Assembly: GCA_013286985.1 (NCBI GenBank)
Contig: JABDEQ010000034.1
Location: forward strand, 1 to 27,008
Length of the DNA: 27,008 nucleotides
Source: Bacteroidota bacterium
Lineage (GTDB): Bacteria > Bacteroidota > Bacteroidia > Sphingobacteriales > Sphingobacteriaceae
Direction: 5' to 3'
The translations under genes were made by a program, and so were the position numbers. Within the stretch, counting starts at the first letter, position 1; every line of letters starts with the position of its first letter. Below are positions 1 through 8,804 of this stretch, in pieces. Under the pieces are notes generated by a model. The model searched no databases. It was given only the letters and a program-made list of their open reading frames with translations, and had not been told where the DNA came from.

Positions 1-447
1 ACAACTGACGATAATGGTAATGGTTATTTTTCAGGAAATGTGGGAATTGGCACAACCATTCCAGATGTAAAATTAGCTGTAAGTGGCACTATTCATGCAA
101 AAGCCGTTAATGTTGACTTAAGTATACCTGGCCCGGACTATGTTTTTGATAAGGATTATAAACTATGGTCGCTTCCGGAAGTTAACCAATATATTACTTT
201 AAATCATCATCTTCCCCAAATTCCATCAGCCAAAAGTATGGAGCAAACCGGCGTTAATGAAAATGAATTAAATATGCAGCTGCTACAAAAAGTAGAAGAT
301 CTGACTCTGTACTTGATTAATAAAGAAAAAGAAATTAAAAATTTGCAATCGTTAAATAACAATCAAAAAAACGTCAATCAAACCTTACAGAAAGAAATGG
401 ATGAACTAAAAACACAAATTTCTCTTTTAACTAAATTAACAAAATAG
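1..447 (+). CDS. Secreted tail-fibre-like protein, C-terminal part (5' truncated)
   Basis: Frame 1 is open from base 1, so this is the C-terminal end of a gene that starts before the window. An apparent GTG start at 40 lies inside the conserved GNVGIGTT motif and is not a real start. The visible protein has the VGIGTT-P-x-KL repeat typical of Bacteroidota fibre-like secreted proteins, then PGPDYVFDKDYKL and NHHLPQIPSAKSME, and ends in a charged heptad-like segment of about 45 residues that is probably a coiled coil for trimerisation. It closely resembles the last ~150 residues of the next gene, which starts 17 bases after its stop, so the pair looks like a tandem duplication within one transcription unit. 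The family is usually annotated as tail fibre domain protein; its function is unknown, and surface exposure is inferred. Confidence 0.85.
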   Translation, partial: TTDDNGNGYFSGNVGIGTTIPDVKLAVSGTIHAKAVNVDLSIPGPDYVFDKDYKLWSLPEVNQYITLNHHLPQIPSAKSMEQTGVNENELNMQLLQKVEDLTLYLINKEKEIKNLQSLNNNQKNVNQTLQKEMDELKTQISLLTKLTK

Positions 448-464
448 CCTAAACTAATCATATC

Positions 465-1553
465 ATGAAAAAGATACTTTTATCTATCATTTCAATCTTT
501 GTTGGCGTAAGCGGTTCTTTTGCGCAATGGACAACCAGTACAATTAATGCGAATAACATTTATAATACTAATAGCGGCCTTATAGGCATTGGCACATCCG
601 CTCCCACTCATTTATTGACTATTCCCAGTATCGCCAGCGGAGCAAGTACCGCCTGGTATAATACCACAGATCAAACAACTAACTATGAACGTTTAGCTTT
701 TTTTCAAAGAAATTATAGCGACGACGGCTTATTCGAATTTAAGACACAGGCGGGAGGAACTGGTGTTTTAAATGGAATTGAATTTGCAACGCCATTTTCG
801 GATTTGAGGTTGGCCGGTTATGCAGGTGTGGGTAATACGGATAATTCTGGAATTGACCTGTCAGCGAATATTACTACTACAAATTGGAATGGAATGAATT
901 ACGGCTGTAAACTCTATACATCATCAGGTATCAACAACATGATGCTAATAAATGGCACCGTTGGTCAAACAGGCTCCGCTGGATACCGCGGACTAAATAT
1001 TTCCGCCTATGAGCAGTCATTAGGTTCAGGGATTCATTATTTGATTGATGCGGGAACAAGCACTGCTGCATTTTATGTTGCAAATTATGTATATACATCA
1101 AAATTTACAATAGATGACAACGGCAATGGTTATTTTTTAGGGAATGTGGGCATAGGCACCACCATACCTGATGCAAAACTAACGGTGAATGGTACCATTC
1201 ATGCAAAGCAGGTTAATATTGATGTTAATGTACCTGGGCCGGATTACGTTTTTGACAAAGACTACAAACTAAGGTCACTTTCAGAGGTTAATCAATATAT
1301 TATTTTAAATCATCACCTACCCGAAATTCCATCGGCAAAAAGTATGGAGAAAAACGGAATCAACGTAAGTGAATTTAACATGCAATTGCTAAAAAAAATA
1401 GAGGAGCTTACCCTGTATGTAATTGATGAGGATAAAGAAATTAAAAACCAGCAAGCATTAAGTGAGGATCAAAATAAAATAACACAATCCTTACAGGAAG
1501 AATTGGACGACTTAAAAAAGCAAGTCGTTGCGCTAGCAGCTAAATCAAAATAA
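465..1553 (+). CDS. Secreted tail-fibre-like protein with C-terminal coiled coil
   Basis: This 362-aa protein begins with a clear signal peptide, MKKILLSIISIFVGVSGSFA followed by QW, so it is exported. A first GIGTSAPTHLL repeat lies near residue 45. A middle region of about 180 residues, rich in Asn, Gly and Thr, follows. A second VGIGTTIPDAKL repeat near residue 227 leads into the PGPDYVFDKDYKL and NHHLPEIPSAKSME signature, and the last ~50 residues are charged and helical, consistent with a coiled coil. I do not see the Ser-Lys dyad region of an S74 intramolecular chaperone peptidase. The protein is a close paralogue of the truncated gene upstream and a more distant one of the gene at 2177. 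Two hairpins follow the stop. Role unknown; a surface fibre or adhesin is an inference. Confidence 0.9.
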   Translation: MKKILLSIISIFVGVSGSFAQWTTSTINANNIYNTNSGLIGIGTSAPTHLLTIPSIASGASTAWYNTTDQTTNYERLAFFQRNYSDDGLFEFKTQAGGTGVLNGIEFATPFSDLRLAGYAGVGNTDNSGIDLSANITTTNWNGMNYGCKLYTSSGINNMMLINGTVGQTGSAGYRGLNISAYEQSLGSGIHYLIDAGTSTAAFYVANYVYTSKFTIDDNGNGYFLGNVGIGTTIPDAKLTVNGTIHAKQVNIDVNVPGPDYVFDKDYKLRSLSEVNQYIILNHHLPEIPSAKSMEKNGINVSEFNMQLLKKIEELTLYVIDEDKEIKNQQALSEDQNKITQSLQEELDDLKKQVVALAAKSK

Positions 1554-1639
1554 GCGGTTATTAAATAAACTTTATTGGATAAACCGCTTTTGGACAAAAG
1601 CTGCAAGCTTTTTATATTTTATAACGAGCTTGCGGCTTT
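1552..1639 (+). terminator. Two consecutive hairpins, probable terminator region
   Basis: Arms AAGCGGTT (1552-1559) and AACCGCTT (1582-1589) form an 8-bp stem overlapping the stop codon of the fibre gene. A second, longer stem pairs 1597-1609 (AAAGCTGCAAGCT) with 1627-1639 (AGCTTGCGGCTTT), which is 13 pairs including one G-U, around a 17-base AT-rich loop. The following T tract is short, so intrinsic termination is plausible but not certain. Confidence 0.5.
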
Positions 1640-2176
1640 ATAGCGGTTAGAGAACGATGATTTGCTACTCATCTCTATTTTCCCAACGCCTAGTCTATAA
1701 TTTTTAAATTTTCCTGTCTCATTTAAATTTTCACTATTCCCAAAATGGTGAATTTCAGAAAAGTAAAAAAGGAAATATAAATTCATACTTCGTGATGAAT
1801 TTATATTTGTAAATATTGTATTTAGTTTTTTTATTTTTTTTATATTTATCAAAAGACCTTTTCCTTATTACTTTATGAAAAAAAGCAGTGCCTTACTGAA
1901 TATTATTACAAATGTATATTTTGCCAATGTACAATCTCCAACCAATTTATATTATATAATTGACAGCGCAGGCCGATTCTTCCCTAGGCTGAGTTCGATG
2001 TTCAAAATAACCGGCAGTTCCACTATCAATAGTCTTTTTTAAATGGCACAGTGATTACCAATCATCACCTGGACAACTTGATGTAATTGAAATATAAATA
2101 TCAGGATATCGCCGCCGTAAAGAAATAAATTATCTCCTCATTAAAAAATAATGCAAATCCTAAAAACAATTTTATT
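1640..2176. other. AT-rich gap without a convincing gene; contains a perfect inverted repeat
   Basis: No gene is convincing here. The main structure is a perfect 14-bp inverted repeat, AAATATAAATTCAT at 1773-1786 and ATGAATTTATATTT at 1795-1808, with an 8-base loop. An ATG ORF of 55 codons at 1875-2042 has no recognisable domain and a composition that does not look strongly coding. The promoter of the fibre gene at 2177 should lie in this stretch, but I found no exact TAnnTTTG box. Confidence 0.5.
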
Positions 2177-3247
2177 ATGAAAAAAATCTATTTGTTGCTT
2201 ATCACAACTGTATTTTCAATTAGTCTTTCTCACGCCCAAAATATCTTTCCACCGGCTGGTAAAGTAGGTATCGGTACAACATCGCCCGTTGGCAACCTGG
2301 ATATCGTAGATTCTTTGTCCGGCGCAAGATTAAAATTTAACTTCTTTAACACTTCGATCCCTAATTGCGGAGGCAGCCCCACTAATCCCGGGATTCAATT
2401 TCATGCATCTGACCCTTCAACTGGAGATACCGCAAGTGGGTATTTTAGCTATCAAAATTATAATTTCATTCTTGATCCACACGTCGATGGTGCTGGTTGT
2501 TCAGGTCTAACTGGAGATGGATTTGTAGGTATAGGAGAATACAATCCCAATGCTAAACTCGATGTGGCTGGCACCGTCATGTCTGGTGGATCATATGCAA
2601 ATTTAGATCCTGCGCAAATAGACCTTTCGTTTTTATCGAATTCAGGTAAAATGCTGATTGGTTGGAATCGGTCTGCAGGCGTAGGTGAGACAGATTTTAT
2701 TGCCAATTCCGGCGCAGGAACCGCCGGCGGTTTCGCCTTTTATAACCATCCTAACACTGGTGCTGAAACACAACTGATGTATATCACAGCTGGTGGTAAT
2801 GTGCTTATCGGCCGAGATGGTCAAGTTAATTCAGTATATAAATTAGATGTTAATGGTTTTGTAAGAGCCAATGAAATTGTAGTGAATACTACCGGAGCCG
2901 ATTTTGTTTTTGAACCCACTTATCATTTATACCCATTAGCTGGTCTTAAAAAATATCTGGATCAAAACCACCACTTGCCGGAAATTCCTTCGGCTAAAGA
3001 AATGCAGACTAATGGTTTGAATTTAGGAGAGAATCAAACAAAACTATTGCAAAAGGTGGAGGAATTAACGTTGTACCTGATAGAAAAAGACAACGAGATA
3101 AAAAAGGAACAATTGATAAATCAGACGCAGCAAGAGCAAATTAATCTGTTAAAACAGGCGGTTAGTAGCAATATTGAAATGCAAAATGAGCTAAAAGTGT
3201 TGAAAGAGCAAGTGGCTTTGTTGTTAAAACAATCAAATAAAAAGTAA
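2177..3247 (+). CDS. Secreted tail-fibre-like protein with C-terminal coiled coil
   Basis: This 356-aa third member of the left-hand family has the signal peptide MKKIYLLLITTVFSISLSHA followed by QN. Two VGIGTT/VGIGEYNPNAKLDV type repeats lie near residues 32 and 115. A third, divergent LIGRDGQVNSVYKLDVNG repeat lies near residue 210 and leads into GADFVFEPTYHLYPL and NHHLPEIPSAKEMQ. The final ~90 residues are Gln/Glu/Lys/Leu rich and probably form a long coiled coil. The architecture matches the gene at 465, but the sequence is more diverged. It is separated from that gene by a 620-base gap with hairpins, so it probably has its own promoter. A perfect terminator-like hairpin lies 140 bases downstream. 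Function unknown; exposure at the cell surface is inferred. Confidence 0.9.
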   Translation: MKKIYLLLITTVFSISLSHAQNIFPPAGKVGIGTTSPVGNLDIVDSLSGARLKFNFFNTSIPNCGGSPTNPGIQFHASDPSTGDTASGYFSYQNYNFILDPHVDGAGCSGLTGDGFVGIGEYNPNAKLDVAGTVMSGGSYANLDPAQIDLSFLSNSGKMLIGWNRSAGVGETDFIANSGAGTAGGFAFYNHPNTGAETQLMYITAGGNVLIGRDGQVNSVYKLDVNGFVRANEIVVNTTGADFVFEPTYHLYPLAGLKKYLDQNHHLPEIPSAKEMQTNGLNLGENQTKLLQKVEELTLYLIEKDNEIKKEQLINQTQQEQINLLKQAVSSNIEMQNELKVLKEQVALLLKQSNKK

Positions 3248-3388
3248 AATATAAGCTAAAAAACAAGGGCGTTTTCACTCAATTTTGTTGTGCTAACTAA
3301 CAGCCGAACATACAAAACATCCACTGGTTAGCTCTGGGTTTAATCATTCTGAGCTAAACACCCATTAACAAATTATAACCTATTTATA

Positions 3389-3427
3389 AAAAAGGAAAAC
3401 ATGACGCTTAGTTGGGTTTTCCTTTTT
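3389..3427 (+). terminator. Strong intrinsic terminator
   Basis: AAAAAGGAAAAC (3389-3400) pairs perfectly with GTTTTCCTTTTT (3416-3427) around a 15-base loop. The A-rich 5' arm and T-rich 3' arm make it a candidate bidirectional terminator. It ends the fibre transcript that stops at 3247. Confidence 0.75.
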
Positions 3428-3466
3428 CATAAATTCTATTATAGAGCTGTTTTAGATTGGAAGGGT

Positions 3467-3574
3467 AATAACAAAGCCTTATGTGTATTGATCAGGCTTT
3501 GTTGATTATAATAGGTTTTGTTGGCCCGGTACATATTAGCCAGACTCTGTATGGTTTTCTGTTGTTCTGGCTAA
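3467..3574. repeat. Pair of inverted repeats in noncoding DNA
   Basis: AACAAAGCC (3470-3478) faces GGCTTTGTT (3495-3503), extendable on both sides with one bulge. TTAGCCAGA (3536-3544) faces TCTGGCTAA (3566-3574). Both stems are perfect over 9 bp. They lie between the terminator at 3389 and a decayed reading frame and may be remnants of a mobile or intergenic element; no transposase is present. Confidence 0.5.
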
Positions 3575-3606
3575 ACAGCCGGTTTAGTAAGGCAGAGTTA
3601 AATTGA

Positions 3607-3990
3607 AAGCTTAAAATATTTCAGGACCAAGTAGCCTTTACTCACTTGCCTTGTTCAACATACTTGGACCAGTTAGGGGATCGATCCAATTGGAAGAAAA
3701 ACCATTTTAATTGTAACCCAATAGAACAACATGATCTTAACAGCAATCTATTAAATAGGTTTACGAGAGAAGTGGCCCGATGAAAAGGTATAAACAATAA
3801 AGCCATCATTCCAGCAACCAAAGAGCTGCACAAGCAGTGGAGTCGGTTCAAATTTATCCATGGAAAGAACATTTATGTCTCCGCTTAAAATGTAAAAGCA
3901 CTCTTAGACTTGGCTAACCCAAGTCTAAGAAATAGCTTGCATGATAAGTTTAAGGTATTTGACGACGACATTGCAAACCTAGAATCTTAG
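3607..3990 (+). pseudogene. Candidate decayed ORF of unknown family, two in-frame stops
   Basis: One forward frame reads as protein-like sequence for 128 codons and is interrupted only by TGA at 3781 and TAA at 3886, ending at TAG 3988-3990. Readable segments include DQLGDRSNWKKNHFNCN, KGINNKAIIPATKELHKQWS and NVKALLDLANPSLRNS. Two stops in this length is fewer than expected by chance in AT-rich DNA. No start codon is evident and I do not recognise the family. The inverted repeats just upstream would fit the remains of a mobile element, but this is inference. A 12-bp perfect hairpin inside the frame (3902-3930) argues for caution, because that part may instead be the terminator of the converging operon. 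Confidence 0.35.
3902..3930 (-). terminator. Perfect 12-bp hairpin, candidate terminator of the RHS operon
   Basis: TCTTAGACTTGG (3902-3913) and CCAAGTCTAAGA (3919-3930) form a perfect stem with a 5-base loop. Read on the minus strand it begins 65 bases beyond the stop of the small membrane protein and is followed by GTGCTTTTAC, which has a short T run. It is the best terminator candidate for the operon ending at 3995. Confidence 0.55.
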
Positions 3991-3994
3991 TGAT

Positions 3995-4348
3995 TTAATT
4001 TGTGTCATCATCTGGTACTCGATAAACACCAATATATTGAATGTATTTATCAGGATATGTTTTTGAAACCTTTAAATTAACTCTTGTGTTTATTCTTAGA
4101 CTGTCTAAAACTTGACGATCATAAATCCCAAATGAATTATGCACAATCCGCCCATCAAATAAATATTGGACATACACATATGTCGCGCCTCTGGTGTGTT
4201 CAATACTATCAATTTCGCCAACAAGTATCATTGAATTTTTCAAGGCATTTTCTCTTTTCACACCATTATAAATATTATACAAAAGTGGAATTAAAATAAG
4301 CAACGCGCCAAAAAACCAAAAAACATATTTTCTTTTAAAGAAGACCAT
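3995..4348 (-). CDS. Small membrane-anchored protein, candidate immunity protein
   Basis: This 117-aa protein has one predicted transmembrane helix at residues ~8-27 after a basic start (MVFFKRK), followed by a ~90-residue soluble domain rich in beta-forming residues (GEIDSIEHTRGATYVYVQYL, then VNLKVSKTYPDKYIQYIG). The pattern recalls small DUF3592-like membrane-anchored beta domains, but the match is only by eye. Its start is 8 bases after the stop of the RHS-core gene, with AAAAGG just upstream of the ATG, so the two are cotranscribed. A small gene directly behind an RHS gene with a variable tip is the classic position of an immunity gene; that role is inferred from position only. It is the last gene of the operon and is followed by a strong hairpin. 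Confidence 0.75.
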   Translation of the reverse strand: MVFFKRKYVFWFFGALLILIPLLYNIYNGVKRENALKNSMILVGEIDSIEHTRGATYVYVQYLFDGRIVHNSFGIYDRQVLDSLRINTRVNLKVSKTYPDKYIQYIGVYRVPDDDTN

Positions 4349-4356
4349 AGTACCTT

Positions 4357-7300
4357 TTAATTAAAACCAGGTGTCATTTGAAGGATTTTTCCCATGAAGT
4401 TAGTGGCTGCTGGAGTTACCGCATCCCCTTCTATTACCTTAAAATCCCCGACCTTATTGATCAAATAATTCGAAGCCGCTTGGTTTACCCCAAGCTGAAT
4501 ATCTTTATTTATTAATACAACACCGAGTTGTGGGCCATTTCCATTAATTTGAAGATCAATTGCTCCGTCAAAGATAGCAGAAGATCCTTGTGTTCCAAAT
4601 GTATCAAAAGCAACATCGGCATAATCTACATGATTAAATCCATTGGTTAAACCCTGACCTAAAAAACTCACGGCACCATTTGTTGCTTTAACCGCGTAAC
4701 TTGAATTATTGAACAAATAACTAGACAAAGTTCCCCCTGCTTCTGACGTCATTGCGGAAAGCCCCCCGGTACCCGCATAAGCAGCAGTTTGAGCTACTTT
4801 CGCAGCAAAATTAAGCATAGGTAAGTTTCTCTTAATTTCATTTTGAACACCTTCAAATGAATTTGCATAATAACGTAATTGATTTGCATAAGCTCCTTGA
4901 AAGGGGTTCTGTCCTGCATCAGTATATGAATTATACATTTTATTCAATGTGCTATTAGAAGCTTGACCTTCAGCAATCCACCCCGCATCTTGTCCCATCC
5001 ACGTATAAGTACTGCCTTTATACGTAACTTGTCCCAAATAACCATACGTTGCATCGTCTGTTGGATCAGCCACCCAATTTCCATTTGAATCTAAATGTCC
5101 TCCGCCGGACGGATCTACATTATTCGTTGGATTATTCCCCATTCCTTCATAAGGAGATGCATCTTGCCCTTTTGGATCAACACTCAGCCACCTGCCAATC
5201 CTACCATCATACATCCGCAGTTCAAAGTTATTGTACTTACTCACTGCGTCTTTTTCCGCATAGGCTCCCTGATACTCGTAACGGTAACCAGCGCCCCCAT
5301 TCTGCGCTAAACTACCATAAGGGTAATAATCATTATATTGCCTTATATCTGCCTGCCCGTTTACTTTTGTTCCATTTATGGCTATCCGCACGCTACCCAC
5401 ATTATCCCTCATTTCGTAAACATAATTATTTGCGGCAGCAAAATAAGTACCTAATCTGCTACTCCCATATACGGGTACTTCTGTTAAAGCGGGCGTACTC
5501 CCAGTGTAAATAGCCATTGCACTACCATTTGGATCATAAACATAGTAGGTGGTAAGCGGTTGGGGGCCGGTATTGTCTGTACGTGAGATCCTATTACCCA
5601 TCTCATCATAAGCATAGGCTACCTTTAAGGTTGCAAGCGCCGCATCTGCATAAATACCAGTTATTTTACCGGTCACATCATACGTTAAATACATGGGGCC
5701 ATTTGTGCCCACCTGGCTTTTTAAACGCCCAATTTCATCATAGCTGTAACTGGCATAACTGGTGGTGCCTGCAGTATTACCAACTGACGCAAGCTGATTG
5801 CCGCGTCCATACTGATAATTACTAAAATCATCAGCCAAATTACCGTTTTTATCTGTTCGTTGTAAACCTAGTATATTTCCGTTAGGATCGTAACTGATCT
5901 GCTTTTCCTGAAACATATTATTGCTACTGGCAGCAAAAGTGCCACTACTGTAATTTGGCGTACCCCACACCGATCCGTTATACTGATATTTTGGATCATA
6001 GGTATAAGTGTACATTGTTGGATTCTGAATAGTGCCGGTTGGATCGGAGCTTACTACAGACGACGGTTTATTGCTCTGCCAGCTCATACCGCTTACATTG
6101 CCATTAAAATAGGTTGTTGTGCCGGTTGGTATACCTGTAACATTACTCCCCAATCGGTTATAATCTCCTGTGAAATATTCCAGTTGCATACCAAAAGCAT
6201 CTTTGGCAAAGCTGTTGGCTAAACCATCTTGCATCGGGTCATTGGCCGCATTACCCGTAGGGCTGTTGATTGCTTTCAGCCAACCTTGCGGAGTGTACAC
6301 GTAATCAATGCCCTGCAATTGGTTACCCAATTCCATACGCTTTAATGGGCCGTGTAAGTAATAGTAATAATTGGCCTGTTGCACCTTGTTTACGCCATCG
6401 GTACTGGTTTGCACATTAATCAACCTTCCGTCTGCATCGTAGCTATAGTAATGTATAAACTGATCTGTTGCACCCTGCTGATAAGCCACTTGTGCTACAT
6501 TGCCCTGAGCATTATAGGTATAGTTAATCGTCTTGGTGCCCAGGCCGTTAATCTGTTTAACCACCCAGGTAACTCTGCCATGATCGTCATAATTGTACCA
6601 GGTGGAACTGTTTATAACACCATTAACCGTATTGGTGGTATAACTAACCGCCCCTTTTAAAAAGCCAGGGTCCTGTACATAACCGCTTAAATTAAGATTG
6701 GTAGCAGGAAGGTCATAGTAGGTATTTATCTGCGAAAGCTTTGTTCCGCCTGACAAACCACCGGTAGGGTCTGTAGCCTCCAATATAGTAGAGTTTCCGG
6801 TTATATTGCTAAACGCCGTCAGACTTGCTACTGCATATTCCCCCGATTCAATGGGCCGGCCATTGCCATCATAATTAGTATAAGAGAATCTTACCCCACC
6901 CGGGATCACTGAGTTTGCCGGATTAAGCTGGTAAGAGTTTATGGAAAAACGGATCTTACCATCTTGCCGGTACACAAAGGCTGAGCTACCAGCGTCGGGT
7001 GAGGTAGTAGAAATTAAACGGCCCTGCAAATCATATTTATAAGTGGTGGTAAATGGTAATGTAGTAGAGGTATATTGGCTTAAATTACCTATGTTGTTTA
7101 ATAATTGCTGTACGCCATTGGGTGTTATACTGGCTATCAGCTGGCCAAGTTGATTATAGTAATTATAACTAATATCAGAATAGGTATTGGTGTATGATAC
7201 CGTTACATTATTGGTGGGAGCCAAACCACTTGCTACAGGCGCGGTTGCTACTATTTTATAATAACCTGCCGGTAGAGTGTTGTTGCTTTGATATACACTG

Positions 7301-8793
7301 GTGATATCCTGTTCCGATTTCATATCGTATAGCGTATAGGCTCCACCCGTAATAGTAACCGAAGATTGACTGGCCAAACTGAAATATTGAATGGCTGTGG
7401 TGGGCGGCTCCTGGAAAGTGGCTTCTACTTGATCATAGAAAATTGTACTCCCGCCGTAGCTTGAAGTATAAAAGGGATAAGCTGAGGTTATTAAATAATT
7501 AAATTCGCCACCACCTGTGGGAAATACGAATCCACTTCCAACACCCGAATAAATCAATGGGACCTGGCAATCGGTACAATAAACATTAACAGGATTAGAT
7601 CCGGAATTAATTGACAAGTTGGTAATATTAAAGGGCAAATAAACTCCTGTTGTACCACCACTTGGACTTCCGCTAAAGTTGGTGCCATTATCTGATGTAT
7701 TAATATATAAGACATATTGCCCTTGTACGTTACTAAGGTTTAAGGTATTTCTTACCGGCAACCAGGCATTTGAGGTAGCATCGACCCTGGCTGTCATCAA
7801 GGTTAGTTTGCCGGTAAGATCCGTAACAGATAATACGCTGGTGCCATTCTGATCTGTTGAAATAGATTGCAGCGCCTGCCCGGCCATACTTGTGGGGCTG
7901 TCGCCAACTACCGCTGTTGGGAAAAACTGGTTTCGGATAGTTAAGTAAGTATTGAGTTCATTTTGAACAGGAAAACTATTGCTACTGGTTTCGTGTCCGG
8001 TGCCCATCTTTAGCTGTTCCCCAATCCCGCTCTCTCTTTTCTGTGCGCCCGTGCCATCGTGATAAAAATCAACACGGCTATAGGGGAAACCAGTAGCTCC
8101 TACCATTGCTTCTTGGCTATTATTGTTGCTGTAATACCAGCCTAAAGTACCTTGTGTAGCATTGTCAACCTGATCGGGATTATTCAATTTTGAAAGCGGA
8201 TTAGTAGTATTAGTAGGGTCACCATCAAAGTTCACATAGCTATATGGCGTGCCCCCGCTAGTCACAAAATTGGGATTGTAAGCAAATGCAGAATTGTTTA
8301 TAGGTGCCGGTAAGGTGGAGACTACTGCACGTCCCTGCAAATCGTATAATGTTTGGGTTGCTAATACCTGGCTAGTTGTTTCGTTTTTTTGCTGGGCCTG
8401 TGTGGCTTTGCCATTATTATCAAAAAATGATTTGGTTGCACCAATTTCATTACCATTTTCATCATAACTGCGCGTCATTACCCAATTTCGGTTTAAATCA
8501 CTTGCCGGGTTTGATGGTGGTGGAGGAATAACTAATGAATTGTTTAACTTGATTAAAACTTTTGCACCACTAAGTATGGATACACCAGGATTTAGGGTAA
8601 TACTTCCATTACCAATTATATTAACAGTTTGCCCGGATGCAACCGTATACGAGGTTTGACCGGTAAGCGGCAGTACAATTGGGCTGCTGCTGATTATATC
8701 CTGACCATTAGCCATGTTGGCGATAAACACCAGGATTGTATATACCCAAAGAAACTTTTTCTCCATAATAGTATTTCTAATGTTTTTTGTCAT
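4357..8793 (-). CDS. Secreted RHS-core protein with variable C-terminal tip (polymorphic toxin-like)
   Basis: The 1478-aa ORF has a signal peptide whose hydrophobic core is best explained by a start at the internal ATG at 8766 (MEKKFLWVYTILVFIANMANG before QD); the longer start at 8793 adds nine residues. A beta-rich segment (~32-85) is followed by many YD-type repeats such as YDLQGRLISTTSPDAG, YDEIGRLKSQ and YDEMGNRISRTDN. The RHS-associated core spans ~1126-1230: MRDNVGSVR, YYPYG, RMYDGRIGRWLSVDP and then PTNNVDPSGG. The last matches the PxxxxDPxG autocleavage-type motif, with Gly where Leu is usual. The last ~245 residues are a distinct tip containing a Gly/Ala-rich stretch (KVAQTAAYAGTGGLSAMTSE). 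I do not recognise its toxin class and see no obvious nuclease motif. It lies 11 bases after the SpvB-like gene and 8 before the candidate immunity gene. RHS shells enclose their tips; a toxin role is inferred. Confidence 0.88.
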   Translation of the reverse strand: MTKNIRNTIMEKKFLWVYTILVFIANMANGQDIISSSPIVLPLTGQTSYTVASGQTVNIIGNGSITLNPGVSILSGAKVLIKLNNSLVIPPPPSNPASDLNRNWVMTRSYDENGNEIGATKSFFDNNGKATQAQQKNETTSQVLATQTLYDLQGRAVVSTLPAPINNSAFAYNPNFVTSGGTPYSYVNFDGDPTNTTNPLSKLNNPDQVDNATQGTLGWYYSNNNSQEAMVGATGFPYSRVDFYHDGTGAQKRESGIGEQLKMGTGHETSSNSFPVQNELNTYLTIRNQFFPTAVVGDSPTSMAGQALQSISTDQNGTSVLSVTDLTGKLTLMTARVDATSNAWLPVRNTLNLSNVQGQYVLYINTSDNGTNFSGSPSGGTTGVYLPFNITNLSINSGSNPVNVYCTDCQVPLIYSGVGSGFVFPTGGGEFNYLITSAYPFYTSSYGGSTIFYDQVEATFQEPPTTAIQYFSLASQSSVTITGGAYTLYDMKSEQDITSVYQSNNTLPAGYYKIVATAPVASGLAPTNNVTVSYTNTYSDISYNYYNQLGQLIASITPNGVQQLLNNIGNLSQYTSTTLPFTTTYKYDLQGRLISTTSPDAGSSAFVYRQDGKIRFSINSYQLNPANSVIPGGVRFSYTNYDGNGRPIESGEYAVASLTAFSNITGNSTILEATDPTGGLSGGTKLSQINTYYDLPATNLNLSGYVQDPGFLKGAVSYTTNTVNGVINSSTWYNYDDHGRVTWVVKQINGLGTKTINYTYNAQGNVAQVAYQQGATDQFIHYYSYDADGRLINVQTSTDGVNKVQQANYYYYLHGPLKRMELGNQLQGIDYVYTPQGWLKAINSPTGNAANDPMQDGLANSFAKDAFGMQLEYFTGDYNRLGSNVTGIPTGTTTYFNGNVSGMSWQSNKPSSVVSSDPTGTIQNPTMYTYTYDPKYQYNGSVWGTPNYSSGTFAASSNNMFQEKQISYDPNGNILGLQRTDKNGNLADDFSNYQYGRGNQLASVGNTAGTTSYASYSYDEIGRLKSQVGTNGPMYLTYDVTGKITGIYADAALATLKVAYAYDEMGNRISRTDNTGPQPLTTYYVYDPNGSAMAIYTGSTPALTEVPVYGSSRLGTYFAAANNYVYEMRDNVGSVRIAINGTKVNGQADIRQYNDYYPYGSLAQNGGAGYRYEYQGAYAEKDAVSKYNNFELRMYDGRIGRWLSVDPKGQDASPYEGMGNNPTNNVDPSGGGHLDSNGNWVADPTDDATYGYLGQVTYKGSTYTWMGQDAGWIAEGQASNSTLNKMYNSYTDAGQNPFQGAYANQLRYYANSFEGVQNEIKRNLPMLNFAAKVAQTAAYAGTGGLSAMTSEAGGTLSSYLFNNSSYAVKATNGAVSFLGQGLTNGFNHVDYADVAFDTFGTQGSSAIFDGAIDLQINGNGPQLGVVLINKDIQLGVNQAASNYLINKVGDFKVIEGDAVTPAATNFMGKILQMTPGFN

Positions 8794-8804
8794 TTGGAAT
8801 CCAT

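Noticed and set aside
465..1553. Peptidase S74 intramolecular chaperone domain
   Set aside because: The C-terminal region lacks the expected Ser-Lys catalytic pattern; only the fibre repeats and the coiled coil are supported.
1619..1852. Minus-strand ORF of 77 codons
   Set aside because: It is very rich in Lys, Asn and Ile from AT-rich DNA, overlaps the terminator stem and the 14-bp inverted repeat, and shows no recognisable motif.
1875..2042. Plus-strand 55-codon ORF beginning MKKSSALLNIITNVYFANVQ
   Set aside because: It resembles a weak signal peptide at first, but has no clear cleavage site, no family resemblance and no ribosome-binding site; left as an unproven ORF.
3642..3872. Minus-strand 76-codon ORF
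   Set aside because: The opposite strand reads better as a decayed protein frame, and this ORF is Cys/Leu rich without a recognisable domain.
5049..6660. Several plus-strand ORFs of 70-150 codons opposite the RHS gene
   Set aside because: They lie antisense to a clear YD-repeat reading frame and have no domain-like composition; they are shadows of the real gene. The same applies to those opposite the SpvB-like and secretion genes.
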